NCBI GenBank assembly: GCA_023512835.1
Contig: CM042090.1
Location: 16,979,117-17,043,116 of the forward strand
Reading direction: 5' to 3'
Source of the DNA: Taxillus chinensis
Lineage: Eukaryota > Streptophyta > Magnoliopsida > Santalales > Loranthaceae
Length of the DNA stretch: 64,000 nt
The number at the start of each line of letters is the position of its first letter. Position 1 is the stretch's first letter. Below the pieces are notes generated by a model. It saw only the letters and a list, made by a program, of their open reading frames with translations, had not been told where the DNA came from and made no database searches. The translations under genes and the position numbers were made by a program. Positions 50,101-61,889 of this stretch are shown here, piece by piece.

Positions 50101-53100
50101 TGCTGTGTTTGGCATTACTCATGGATTATGGACAGACCTATGAAGTTCTTATTTCTAGGTCCTTTCCTCCCGGCTAACCTCGCACATGGAAAGGTTAGCA
50201 TTATTCTTTCAACTCAACCAAATCAATTATCTGGCATGTGCAACACAGACAGATATCAGCCCAGAAGAAACTTAGGCCCCATTTGTTTTCGCTCCCGCTC
50301 TCCATTCCAGTTTCAAAATTAAAGTCCTGTTTCATTCCATTATCATTCCCAAATAAAAAAACAATCATTAGATATGACAGTCCGTTTGATCTGGTCCAAT
50401 TCCCATTTCTTGTGTGTGGATCTGGACAGTGGTGGTCATCGTATCAACAACGGGTTAGATGTACAACGAGATGCAGGATTTGATTGGGCAGGTCAAAGAA
50501 CAGATAAGTGGTGCTGGGCTCCATTTGGTGGTTAAGAGAGGTTCCGAAGGCATTCGGGATGATGGTGCAGCTGCCGGAGGAGGGTGGTGATACAGCCTCC
50601 TGAGGCCACCAGAGGGGTGAGTCACCAGCAAACTGTCAAAAAGGGTCGTCAGGGTAGGTCTTCATCACCTTCAGATTGAAGGTTGTTGTGATCCCAAATT
50701 GACCCTCCCGAAAGCTTTGCGTTGACTGCTATGGCCATGAGTTGTGACAATGGAGGGTGAAGAAAGAATAAAAGAGTGGGAGGAGAAGTGATGAGGTCAC
50801 TTGATTTGAGATTTCAGCGAGAAGAGAGATGGCCCCCAATTTCTTGTCACTGACGCAGGCTCCATAAAGCATGAATGTGTTTTTGGACATTCACAATAAA
50901 AATAGAAACAAGATTTTTAATTTCCATTTCTGTTTGGATTTTGATTCCTGTTCCAGGATATTTGAGAATGGGATAAAACAAACGAGCATGCTCTCTGCTC
51001 TCAATCTAGAAAAAAGTGAAACGGGAGCAAGAAACGGAGAATTGGAACAAATTCAAATGGGCCTTTAGGTTCCGAAGTTGTCATGCTCCTGGTTTTGCTG
51101 CATGACTCATGAATTTTGCCACACAAGCATGGTCTAAAGTTGTGATCGCTATGTCACATTGTGGATAACTCATTACATCTTGGGCGAGAGCAATTTTAAG
51201 CATAAAATAATATTCAATTTAAAAAATAAAAATCATAAAAAACCAAATCATCACATTAGAATCATTAAATAAGTAATATAAATGATTTAAATTACATGCT
51301 ATGATTTCAAACAAAAAATAAGTGTTGAAATACTATGTATTAAAATAAATATACTATTATCTTTTGCATAATTTATCATTTATTAAAAAAATTTCTAATG
51401 GTCACTTAAAGAAAGTCTAATTATTGGAAAAAATAATTTTAGAAAAAACTAAGAAAAAAAATCGATAAAGTATAATATTTTTTTTCATTTTTACAAAGCT
51501 TAAAAATACATATATAAAAACACACACATGGGTATTGGGGAAAAAATCACAACAAAAACTAAATAAAAAATTAAAATATACTAATAAACATAAAAATAAA
51601 TGTAAAAGACAAAAAAAGGTGTCAAGCAAATAAACACAAAAACATAAACTAATAAATGTGAATAAACGTAAAAGACAATTAAATGAACCTAAGACAAAAC
51701 AGCGGCGAGCATAGCCATTGCGAGGGTTGCGCAGCAAGCAGAGGGGAAGAAGAAAAGTAATCCGGCAATCAACAGCGATGCAACATGGTGAAAAGGAAAA
51801 AAAATAAGAAGAAAAAAGATCAGGCAGACACAGCAATGCCGGCAACAGACAAAACGGCAATCTCCAGCGACACAGCGGTGATGGAAAGCAACGCAGCATG
51901 GGCTGTGAGAGGCTATGGACTGTCAACTGAGAAGTATGAAGAAAAAAAAATGAAGGAGAAAGAAAAGGAAACATACGTCAACATTCTGTCAATTTCGGAT
52001 GAAATCCCATCCGGAGGAGACACATCATCAATTTTTTGGCCAACTTGTTGCATATTGGCCGAGATCGACGGGATGGATAAAAAACACGAGAAGTCTGTAC
52101 CGGCCTTAAATTTCGTATCGGAAACTTCTGATACCGTGACAACTCATCCGAGACGTCTCGGATTCATTCGATACTTCAAATCATGCACACAAGGAGACCC
52201 TTGATAGCTGGGTCCCCTAATGCCAAGAGAAGACTCAAAACGCCTTTGCAGTCAAGGCCTGCTATGAACTTCCAAGTGTCCATGTTGAAAACTAGGTTTT
52301 TCTAGTGAGCCATATCTGGAGATCCAAATTTCCCAAAAAAAGACACAATTTTCACCTATGGCTAATTGTCAGGGGTTAAGTGTTCTTGAAGATAATCTTT
52401 CCAAAAGGAGGTAGAAATGGTAGACCAACTCATCTTAGGCTGCCAGTTCACTTTGTTATGGATTTCTTTCAGTCATTACTGAATAGGTCTGTCGGCAGTG
52501 CTAGGGGAAATTATTAACATGTTTCAGTGGCCCACTCCCGATGTGCGTAGGACTGAGAGGAAGATTCTATCCTGTGTGTCAGCAGCTCTTATTTGCTATC
52601 TGCTGATCGTGTGGAAAGAACACAATCTATAGGATTTTCGTCAGGAAAAAGAACTCCACCCAGACAACGTAAGTTATACTATTTTGGGGTATTTCTTGTA
52701 TGGAAACCACTTCACCTATCTTCTGCGTGATTCTGAGGAATCATATTTCATGGTCCCCCACTTCACCTATCTTCTGTGCTCCCATTCCTTAACTATTTAG
52801 CTTGTTGACCTTGTCTCAAAAAAACATGGAACAAAAGCAAACGGACAAGTGATGCTACTTAATAGGGAAGCAACTTAATGCACAAAATAGAAAAGATGGT
52901 TAACTATTGAACTAAACAAGCGGACAAAATGTTCCTTACCTATAGATTATTTCATTTGCCTCTGTGCATGACTGAATAGAAGCACTCAATCTTTCATTAA
53001 GATCACGAATGACATGCTTTTTCTCAGAAAATATTCTATTAGCATCAAACAGTTCATTCTGTTTAGTGTCCAAACGAGAGCGCAACGTTGCAAGTTGATC

Positions 53101-56100
53101 CAGGTAAGATTTTACAGTTAATTGTTGCAACTCTTTCATTTCCTGTAGAATTAAATCATATAGCCAAGACTTCATCGTGTTAAGTTTTTGAAAGAAGAAT
53201 AAAACATAAAACATAAAACTGCTTAATCAGAACTAGCAAAACTAACAATATGCTGATACGCAAGAATGGTGAAAAAGCACAAACATAAAAAGACTGTCTA
53301 TGAATTGCAAACAAGGAATAATATAATATCAGGAAAGCACATTTCACAATGTGGCTAAAATAGGCATAGTATCTCATAGAAACTATGAAGATTAGTGTGA
53401 CTTGAGATTTACAAGTTTTATATCTAAACTTAAACAGTTAAGTCACCTTTTATTTATTATATTATATAAGAAAATATACTCACAACCGTAAAGAAACAAA
53501 CCCATGAGAAAAAACTGAACTATCACAGAAGATCATTTCACTTCAATCAAAATGAATAAAAAAAACAAAAACCGGGAGAAACAAGACCTAAATTAAATAG
53601 CGCAAAAGAACATGCTGTCAACAGCAAATAGTATTCTCCCAAATCATTATACATCATAGTTTAGCCCAGAAAACGTGAAGTGACAATAATATCTCAAAGA
53701 AGTAAAATCAATAATGGAGAAAATTTATCATTCCACCTTTAAAAGAAAGATCTTTCACACAAGAGATCACTCAAAAAATTAAGGCCTAAAGAATGATGAC
53801 AATCATGAGCCTGCCAATTCTTCACCCATGGAAGTCAGGGCAAAGTGGTTCATCAAAACCAGTCCTCTGGCTAAGGCATAAATTGATAAGCAGACAAAAC
53901 TTGAAGTCAATGTGAAAGAAATGAGGAAAAAAACAGCCGTCATGATAAACAGAATAGCCTACATTTTCCTTACGCTCAACAGCAACTCGATTCTCATTGC
54001 GCAACATATCCGCAATGCGGACCTGGGATTCCAATTGTTTCCTTAATTCCTGAAAAAAAAATATAGCATTTAAGATGTATCAATTGTACAGGTATAAGAA
54101 GAAAAGTACTTTTGCTTTTGTAGCATTAAGAGTCAATTAATTATTAATTACAACTATTAATTCTTCAGAAACTAAGATACCATGTTTGACCGTTGAAGGC
54201 TTCGAAAATCATCAAGAGAAATAGGACCCTCAGGAGCATGAATGCCTATGCCTTTTAATCTCTTACTTTCGGAACCATAATCCACTTCAAAAAAAAAAAA
54301 CAGCTGTCTCATAACATTCTCAAGTCTAAACATCAACCTTATAGATATAAAATTGAACACATAGGCAAATTACATAAGGTGATTAAAAATGTTTAAAATT
54401 TGCCACGTACTAACCTTGATTTGATGAGCAAGGCTTATCAAACATAGATAAATAATTTCGGGTGTAATAAGTTCAACACTGATGCAATTAATCGATCAAA
54501 AATAAACAAGGGTAGTCTCATAAACAGTCATTAAGTCTGATCATTCATGTTATAAAATACAACAGGTGCACAATTATCAAGGATACAAACAACTTCAAAA
54601 GTTGGAAAGCTTTATATAGAAAATACTCTGATTTTTAACGACATCTGCAATCTTTTGAAATTTGAATTTTCGTTATTTTCAGACCTGCAAATTGTAATAT
54701 AAATTATGTTTACATTACAGATATCTTGAACAAATGTTTTTGGGGGCCTAGGATTCATATACCCAACTTTAAATTTTATTGTTGTTTAATTTAGCTAACT
54801 CTAAGCTTTGTGAGAATTACTTATATAAAAAAAGGCTTTGTGATAAAAGCTCAGTTGTTGTTGTAGGACAAATATCCAGACAGCTATGGAAAAATAAATG
54901 AAACAAAACTGCTCACTAGTCGATGCTTCACATATCCTTAATTATGCATGCTTGTAAAAACAACAAAAAATTTCAATAAATAAATAAATAAAACCAAATA
55001 ATTATGTTGTACTTATTGTAATGAACACTATTAATCTACCTGCTTTTCTTTTCAAATTGGTAGCAGTCGCCGAGGATCCAGACTTTGTCACTTCTCGATA
55101 TACAAATGCAAAAGCATGCACTATAGCCATGAGATAAAGGCAACAAGAAATCATGACGTTAATAAAGTGGTAGATAGAAAATCAACTTTTTCTCTTGACT
55201 TATTATATTTGCAATAAAACAGATGAAGACCATGTATAATTATTATACATATACATCGGGATTTTTATTCCTTGCTCCACAACCCAATCTAGGTTTAACT
55301 TAATAAATAATAGGTCAAGCCCACAAATGCTAACATAATTTTTATACTAACAATAAAATATATAATTTGAATCTTGAAATTTACACAAAAATAAATTTAG
55401 TCTTCAAATTTTCGCCAAAGCAATTAAGTCGTTAAATTATTCATCTTAACATTTTTTCAAGGCGATTAAGCCCCCAAAAAATGACTTAATGCAACAGAAT
55501 ATATTAACTATGTTAAAAAATACTAAATCAATGGCTGTTTTAGTGACAATAATATACTTAAAAATAATTTTGTATCACTATTAATCAATTTTAAGGATTT
55601 CAATTGCTCTAGCCTCCTGATGACCAGCTCAAGGGCTTAATTACTCTAGAACAAAGTTAAAGTGATAAATTACCTCATAGAGATAATTTAGGGTTTTAAT
55701 TGGTCTGCAAAAGGTAGGAGACTTTAATTGCATTTTTGTGTAAAGCTAGAAGATCAAATTGTGCAATTCGCCTATATTAATTTTAGAAAATCAAATTGTT
55801 TTTTTTACTTATAGTAATACATTAATATAGAGTTGGAACATATAAATGATTTCAGTTACATAATATGAATAACACCCCTAAATTGTCATCCAATTTGTAT
55901 TTTAATTATAATTCTTGATCGTGCATTTTCATGATTAATAAATTAATTCATGTTCAAACCGTCCACCCCTTGCACATACAAAAGACCAAAAAGATCATTA
56001 GAACTCAGAAGTCAACTCGAAGTTTAACCCTGTCATCAAACAAGGAACCTCAACCACAACAAGGATGGATCCCAACACGAAAGTTTTATAACAATGATGA

Positions 56101-59100
56101 GCCTGGTAAGATATCTTTAGAAAAATAATGGTCAACATAAATCCATAGAAATCCAATTGATTATACTTACAAATGACAAAGGCACCATAAAAGGCAACAA
56201 AAATCATAATATGAAGTGAGAATTAAGTTGAATGTTTGCACAAAAACAAACATAAAGCTCTAATAATACATTTTAGGAAGTGGTTACAAAAGGCAAAATT
56301 GAAATTTCAGGTTAATAATAAATAATAAAAAAATGTTGCAAAGTCAATTGACCATTCTAAATATATAGCTGAAAAATAACGATAACCATGGGAAAACACA
56401 AAATATTGTTCACGTGCAATGTTCATGATGTGTATTGTTCCCGAGTATGGTTCATGGCGATTACAATTCAAATAAAATTAAGAAGAAAAAAAGGAACAAA
56501 TAAAGAGAGAGCACTGATGGCAAGGTGCCGACTACAGTGAAAGCATAACTCTTTAAAAAAACCAATGTTGTAACCCTTCGCTCTAATACCATGTAATAAA
56601 GAAGAAGAGTAGATATAATCATTAAAGTGCAATTATATATAGAGATCATTTAATTGCTTCACACTCCATGCTAGATTAACATAATGACCAATCGTCCAAA
56701 CCCAACAACACAAATGTAATTAATTTATTATATTATTATAGATATCAATATCTCCAACAATTTTATTCCTTTTTTTAAAATAGAGCCTTGGAGGGACTAG
56801 CATGCTAGATTAACATAATGACCAATCGTCCAAACCAACCAACACAAATGTAATTATTTTATTATATTATTATAGATATTAATATCTCCAACAATTTTAT
56901 TCCTTTTTTTAAAAATAGAGCCTTGGAGAGATTAGCTGTTTTAGAATTGAAACACCCCAACTTTTGGGATTTCAATATTTAATCCACTTTTATCTTCTGT
57001 TTTTGCAAAAAAACAAAGAACAAAAATAAAATAAACTTTTCCAAATCAAATTTAGGTACTACCAGAGTGAGGAGGATTTACAAATGATATAATATCTCCA
57101 TGTTGAATTTTAACTTCAGGGCTGCTCTTATACAACTTCTCCCAATTAAGATATGTCCCATTTGTGCTGCAAAAGAGCTCAATCATGAATTCTGCAACAA
57201 AATAGTGTGTTAGATGAATTCAAAATGATAGACAACCTTGTATCTTTCAGGAATACAGATGCATGATGGTTGGAAGAATGCTCCACATTTTCTGTGGCAA
57301 TCTGCTTCCTGTAAATCATACAATGACGTGCACTAACTGCATTTGATTCAATCACGAAGTGTGTATCCTCATGTACTAAACGCCCAATACAGTGTTTATC
57401 AGCTTTCAAAAGCATATTTATGCCCTGGCCATAATCATTACATCAGCTTGATTCACAAAATAAATTACATGATACAAATACAATAAAGAATATACGGCAA
57501 AGAAGAAGAAAATTTTGAGGAAGAAAAGTGTAATGTCTCTACCAAGTACCAACAAAGATTGGTCCCAAAACCTAGCAGGCAAGGATACAGTGCTTAGTAT
57601 ATAAAAATGTTTTTGACCTTTTGTGAAACTAAAGGATTTTTTTTACTAAGACAATAAATTGATTAACAGTAGCCAGGGAAAAAGCCATGGTCAACAGCTA
57701 GACAAATGAAATAGATTAAATATGAAGCCACAAAAGTAACACCCGACTCTTAGAGAGTTTCATAAGGGACTGAACCCAAAGAAAAATTTCTGAAGCCTCG
57801 ACCACATTACTGAACTTGCATCACAGGTCACATAATAAGAAAAACTATTCCGCTTACATAGTGATGCGCACAGACCATATAGGAATTTTTCCAACATATA
57901 ACTACAAAAATATAACCAGCCCCAAGTAATTGGGATAAAGGCTTGATTGTTGTTGTTGTATAACTACAAGAATATAATTCAAATTTTTATTAAGCTATGA
58001 ATATATATGGAAGTTATAAAGTCATCATCATAAGAATAGTGACAAGCAGCGTGATCTAATCTCAGAAAAGTAAGGAAAATGTCAATACTATTAATGCGAT
58101 ACAACATGGTTATTACAAGAAAGTCAAAAATCACCCGCAAGAGAATACAAATGCTCTTTATGTAGAACCAGAGATTTATACTATAATTGAACTGGATATG
58201 ATGCTGTAACCCTTTTTTATCAGAAAACACAAAAGAGGAGATGGAGATAAATCCTTATCTGGTCCTCTCATGTGGTTGGGCCAACACTTCAAATGGATTT
58301 TACAATCAGCTTTAATGCTTTAATCCTACTACTACCTGATCATTAAACGTTCTAGGGAGTTGTCCTAGAATGTTCTGACACTCCCTTCTGATAATGAAAA
58401 GATTGCAAAGGAGTAATATTTTCAAATTGTATCCTATCCAATCACACTTTTTTATAAGTAAGAAATTTTATTAAAATAAAATCACACTTTTTTTAAGTAA
58501 GAAATTTTAGTAAAATAAAATAAACGCACACAAGAAGTGAACGCTAAATGAACATATAATAATAGACTCAAAAAGAGCACCTATGAACAACATCAGAAAT
58601 GAAAGAAAAAGACAACCCTCCCAAAGCAGAAAGTCATTCCCTCAAATCCTGAAAAAAGATAAGAGAAATCTCTAAAGGAGACCGCTCCCTATTGTCAAAA
58701 ACACAGGCATTCCACTGGCACCAAATATACCAAAGAAAACAATGAGGGATAGTCCTCCACACCACCGAATGCCACCCCATGCCTCCGAGCCAGCACTCAA
58801 ACAACCCATAAAAGGACGACGGCATCACCCATAAAAGGCCAAACAAGCTCATAATTATGTCCTAAAGCTCCCGAACATACGGACAATGAAGGAATAAATG
58901 ATCCATGGATTCCGCTAAAACCTTGCACATAGAACAACGGCTAACAAAAACAAAACCCCGGCATCGCAGATTATCAATAGTAAGGAAGCCAAGCAGTCCA
59001 AGCAAAAAAAGGCAACACGAGACAAAACACGCGCCTTCCACACACTACACCACGGGAACATTCCAGGCCGAACAAGCATCAGAAGAGAGTAAAGGCTCTT

Positions 59101-60757
59101 AACCTGAAAACCGTGCACCCAATTGGGCCGCCAAAAAAACCCATCAGCCAACAGCCTCACTGGGGCAACCAAATACAACCGATAAAAAAAATGAGAAAAT
59201 CTCCAATTCCCAATCCTGGGCAGCCCACAAAAACAACACCTCTCACTACATAGTAGTCCCCCGAATTAATATAGTGAATATTGGCCACGAAAGCATCAAG
59301 GGAGAAATCAATCCGATAAAACTCTAAATAATTAAGCTTTAGGGGAGATGCACCACACATTATTAGAAGAGAGTAAAAGCTCTTAACCTGAAAACCGTGC
59401 ACCCAATTGGGCCGCCAAAAAAACCCATCAGCCAACAGCCTCGCTGGGGCAACCAAATACAACCGATAAAAAAAATGAGAAAATCTCCAATTCCCAATCC
59501 TGGGCAGCCCACAAAAACAACACCTCTCACTACATAGTAGTCCCCCGAATTAATATAGTGAATATTGGCCACGAAAGCATCAAGGGAGAAATCAATCCGA
59601 TAAAACTCTAAATAATTAAGCTTTAGGGGAGATGCACCACACATTATCCCAAAAGCAATTAGAAGCACCATCCCCAAAAGACATTGTATAGAGAAAGGTA
59701 CATGAATGAAGGCTTAGTCACGAGTTCATATCTAAACTTCATTTTTTGATATATGAACATTGGGTATTGTAATATATTTGTGGTTACCAACCCACCAAAC
59801 CAAGCCTAAAATGATAGAAAAATAACTACATTTTGAAAGGCGGGAGTGGCATTAGGCACACACAATGGAAAGGAGATATGGCTCACCAACTTCCCAAAGA
59901 CTGAAGTGATAAACTCTTGATCAGATTCAAAAGTATGATCACTAGTCGTTACACATTGGAGAAGATTGGGAAGCACCAGAATAGAAGAATCAGACAGGAA
60001 CAAGATATATACGTGCTTGTTTGGCAACTTGAGGTGGATCCGTGGAGGTGGAACTCAGAGATTGGGTAAGCCCAAACTCCAACATCCACCTCAATAACGT
60101 TGAAAACAGTTAATTCAACATCCACCCATCCAACCGCAACTAGACTGGAAGCCATCAAACCAAACACTCCCTGTGTTGCACAATTATACTTCTGCTTTGC
60201 CCACACGTGATATCTTGCACAATTATAAATAATAAAAAAACAATTTAAAAGGTCCAAATTCAATTAATTTTGATTCACCTCCCTCGACAATTAAACCACA
60301 ACCGCATTGGCATTCAGCTATTCATTAACTAAAGACACAAGACCAGGCCACACAAACACTGCAACAAAATTGAGGTAATGAATTACGACGTCCCAGCGCA
60401 TAATCGACCGGCAAAATTAAAACTTCCGACCAAAAATGGAGTGCGGAGGTTAAAATCTCGGACCTGTGGCCGCTTACGCGCCTGGCTGGAGATAGCGGTG
60501 AGAACGCCCCAGACTTCAGGATCCAAGTTCTGGAGCGTCTGAGCAGCAGTCTTGGAGGCGACTGAGAGTATTGAATCCCTGGCGCCGACAGCAGGCATCC
60601 TCGATGATGGAGGAGCGCCATTGTTCTGCGGAAAAGGGTGAGAGGAACTAGCCTGTGAGACCATTGGAGCTTCATCTCTAGGGTTTTCCACTAACTTCGG
60701 CACCATTGGGGTCTTCGGCACCATTGGGGTCTTCGGCAATCCGACTTCTCCCGACAT
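44106..60757 (-). CDS. FHA-domain, coiled-coil protein with acidic repeat-containing tail
   Basis: Thirteen exons on the minus strand: 60757-60464, 57424-57237, 57166-57063, 55120-55040, 54284-54181, 54049-53963, 53142-52940, 47454-47253, 47045-46995, 46910-46812, 46674-46615, 46029-45908 and 45681-44106. All are in phase, giving 1056 aa. The N-terminus holds DSILSVASK and NLDPEVWGVLTAISSQARKR. The FHA domain (about 99-205) keeps the phosphothreonine-binding set: Gly112-Arg113, Ser129, His132 and Asn163-Gly164. A long Glu/Arg-rich coiled coil follows (about 257-540, e.g. QLDEERDQRREEREKA). The last exon encodes an acidic, Ser/Glu/Asp-rich tail with a 42-residue internal repeat, ending NDRHRK. 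It matches the plant SMAD/FHA protein family that includes Arabidopsis At2g45460, a neighbour of ZPR1. The family has no assigned function that I know. The FHA fold suggests phospho-dependent binding, probably in the nucleus. Confidence 0.9.
44581..44912 (-). repeat. 126-bp tandem repeat inside the last FHA-gene exon
   Basis: Two copies that look identical base for base (44581-44706 and 44707-44832) are followed by a diverged third (44833 to about 44912). Each encodes 42 residues around LLNLEPQEMITASDLKKLFR and GAQAAHGQPISPSSES. The unit is a multiple of three, so the frame is kept. Confidence 0.92.
47455..49600. other. First part of FHA-gene intron 7
   Basis: Non-coding intron DNA. The part from about 48,800 on is less AT-rich and may be the eroded 5' part of the LINE that follows, but I can name no domain in it. 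Confidence 0.45.
50274..51065. mobile_element. MITE-like DNA transposon (Tourist/PIF-Harbinger-like termini)
   Basis: The left end GGCCCCATTTGTTTT and the right end, read in reverse complement as GGCCCATTTGAATTTG, form short imperfect terminal inverted repeats. TTA stands immediately left and TTTA immediately right, fitting a TTA target duplication within one base. The about 790-bp interior has no transposase similarity, so it would be non-autonomous. It splits the eroded LINE. Confidence 0.5.
51180..52200. other. Unidentified insert-like DNA within the eroded LINE
   Basis: AT-rich DNA (51180-51700) passes into a mixed-composition stretch with an open frame of about 139 codons on the plus strand (51785-52204), beginning MVKRKKNKKKK. 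No similarity was recognised and the composition argues for chance, so I do not call a gene. Confidence 0.35.
55121..56579. other. FHA-gene intron 3, left part
   Basis: AT-rich intron DNA. The part just below 56579 would be internal sequence of the copia-like remnant on the minus strand, but no protein domain can be read. Confidence 0.4.
56580..56591 (-). mobile_element. Copia-type primer-binding site, solo LTR-retroelement relic
   Basis: The minus strand reads TTATTACA followed by TGGTATTAGAGC, one mismatch from the canonical plant copia primer-binding site TGGTATCAGAGC (initiator tRNA-Met complement). The preceding CA would be the LTR end. The LTR would then run upward from 56592 through the tandem repeat at 56668-56935. 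No gag-pol was recognised, so this is a relic or a short TRIM-type element. Confidence 0.45.
56668..56935. repeat. 133-bp tandem duplication in FHA-gene intron 3
   Basis: Copies at 56668-56800 and 56801-56935 both start CATGCTAGATTAACATAATG and end in a GAGCCTTGGAG..ATTAG-like stretch. They differ at only a few positions. Confidence 0.9.
57425..58440. other. FHA-gene intron 1, left part
   Basis: Non-coding intron DNA between the FHA exon and the LINE relic. Nothing was recognised. Confidence 0.5.
58441..59650 (-). mobile_element. Truncated L1-type LINE relic with internal duplications, in FHA-gene intron 1
   Basis: Minus-strand pieces MYLVAPVRLLADGFFWRPNW, FQVKSLYSLL, KARVLSRVAFFCLD and MSLFGLLWVMPSSFYGLFEC, then HCFLWYIWCQWNACVFDNRE, match the zf-RVT region and 3' tail of the same family as the element at 14035-15417 (compare [19 protein letters not shown] there). 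The 3' ends share an ATAAGTAAG(T/A)..TTTTATTAA motif. The 3' terminus is itself duplicated as a 40-bp direct repeat (58441-58480 and 58481-58520). No matching target duplication was found on the far side. Confidence 0.75.
59081..59648. repeat. 284-bp tandem duplication within the LINE relic
   Basis: Copies at 59081-59364 and 59365 to about 59648 are nearly identical (for example aaaggctc against aaaagctc, and cctcactg against cctcgctg). Each starts AGAAGAGAGTAAA and ends in CACCACACATTAT. Confidence 0.92.
59650..60463. other. FHA-gene intron 1, right part
   Basis: Non-coding DNA adjacent to the first coding exon. No element or gene was recognised. Confidence 0.5.
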
Positions 60758-61889
60758 TGAAGAGTAGGGAGAGAGACTGAACTCGAAACCCTAATTATTT
60801 ATCAGTGACGATTCTCCTTTTCCGTCTCTCATTTTATGCATGCCCTTAGCTAATTATCATTCAAAAATAAAAGGTACTAGAAAAAAGAAAAATAAATCCT
60901 TGGATCAAACGTATTTGTCTTATTTAATCTGTAATTTTTAAAAATAATTTTTTAAATATTTTAGTTCAAAATGGCATTCTATAAAAAATAATAATAATTG
61001 TTCACAACAAAAAAAACTTCTTACATTTCATTACCTATAATTTATCTACTTTATTAAAATAATATTTTATATTCTTTTTCTCTCTCTTCACCTTTTACTT
61101 ATTATAATCATCCAAAAATAACATAAGTTAAAAATAACATAAAAAATTATAAAAAAATAAGAATAAATAGTTAAACTCTAAATATATAAACCTACTATTC
61201 ATTCTCTATCTTCAAATTCTATTTTAAATAAACAAATAGAATACCATTTTAATCAAAACACTAAAAAAAAATTCTAAATTAAACTATATATATATAAGTA
61301 TGAAAGCTGATGTAAATAGTCTTATAAGGGTGTTCGGATTTGTGACCTGTTCATCGCCAAGTGAAGTGATCGATCACTGTGATGGCATCATCGCCTGATC
61401 TTATAGTAAAGAATTTATAACAGATTTTTTATATAAATATATTTTTTTATTTGAGGAAAAAGTAAAAAATTATAAAATGATCTATGTAACAAAAGTTTAG
61501 GATCCACGCGGGCAGGTTCATCTTACGCCAGCTCGCCCCAAATACCATCCGTCGTGTGATTGCATTTCATCCAAAAAGCGAAAGGAAAATCACCGTAGCC
61601 GGTGATTCACTATCCTTTTACTATCAAAATAAATTGTAACGGTTACACACACATGACACATACACGGGCAAACACAAAAAAATCTGCTGCTTTTCGTTTT
61701 TGGCTCCACAAAAACCGCGGCTGTTAATACTATTATACATCCCCGCAACTGAAGAATTCACACCCCTCGCACTTTCGGTTCACCCCTGTATGCAGCAAAA
61801 TGGTGGAGCGTGAAACTTTGCAGCCAAACGTTTAATTAAGCACACTTGGAAACGCTGCGAAACACCTATAGAGTCGCTCGCTCTCAAAA
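60758..61889. other. FHA-gene promoter and CYP18-1 3' flank
   Basis: About 1.1 kb between the FHA start codon and the cyclophilin stop, both genes on the minus strand. An AT-rich middle is flanked by mixed-composition ends. No further gene was recognised. Confidence 0.6.
60786..60794 (+). promoter_or_regulatory. Telo-box (AAACCCTAA) upstream of the FHA gene
   Basis: An exact AAACCCTAA lies 29 bases upstream of the FHA start codon, probably in the leader or core promoter. Telo-boxes are common near start sites of plant cell-cycle and ribosomal genes. Function here is inferred. Confidence 0.4.

Larger units (their letters stand above)
49640..52700 (+). mobile_element. Eroded L1-type LINE, interrupted, antisense in FHA-gene intron 7
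   Basis: Two blocks of a LINE ORF2 C-terminal region are visible on the plus strand. At about 49660-49720, VYLGLPVGGSYKSLFIWQPM is the reverse transcriptase motif that usually reads YLGLPLG-x-SPKSLxFWxPV. At about 52240-52400, FAVKACYELP and then HIWRSKFPKKRHNFHLWLIV match the segment before zf-RVT, continuing at about 52550-52650 with RTERKILSCVSAALICYLL and VWKEHNL. The blocks are about 2.5 kb apart, where about 0.5 kb would be expected. The gap holds a MITE-like insert and unidentified DNA. Stops are frequent. Confidence 0.65.
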
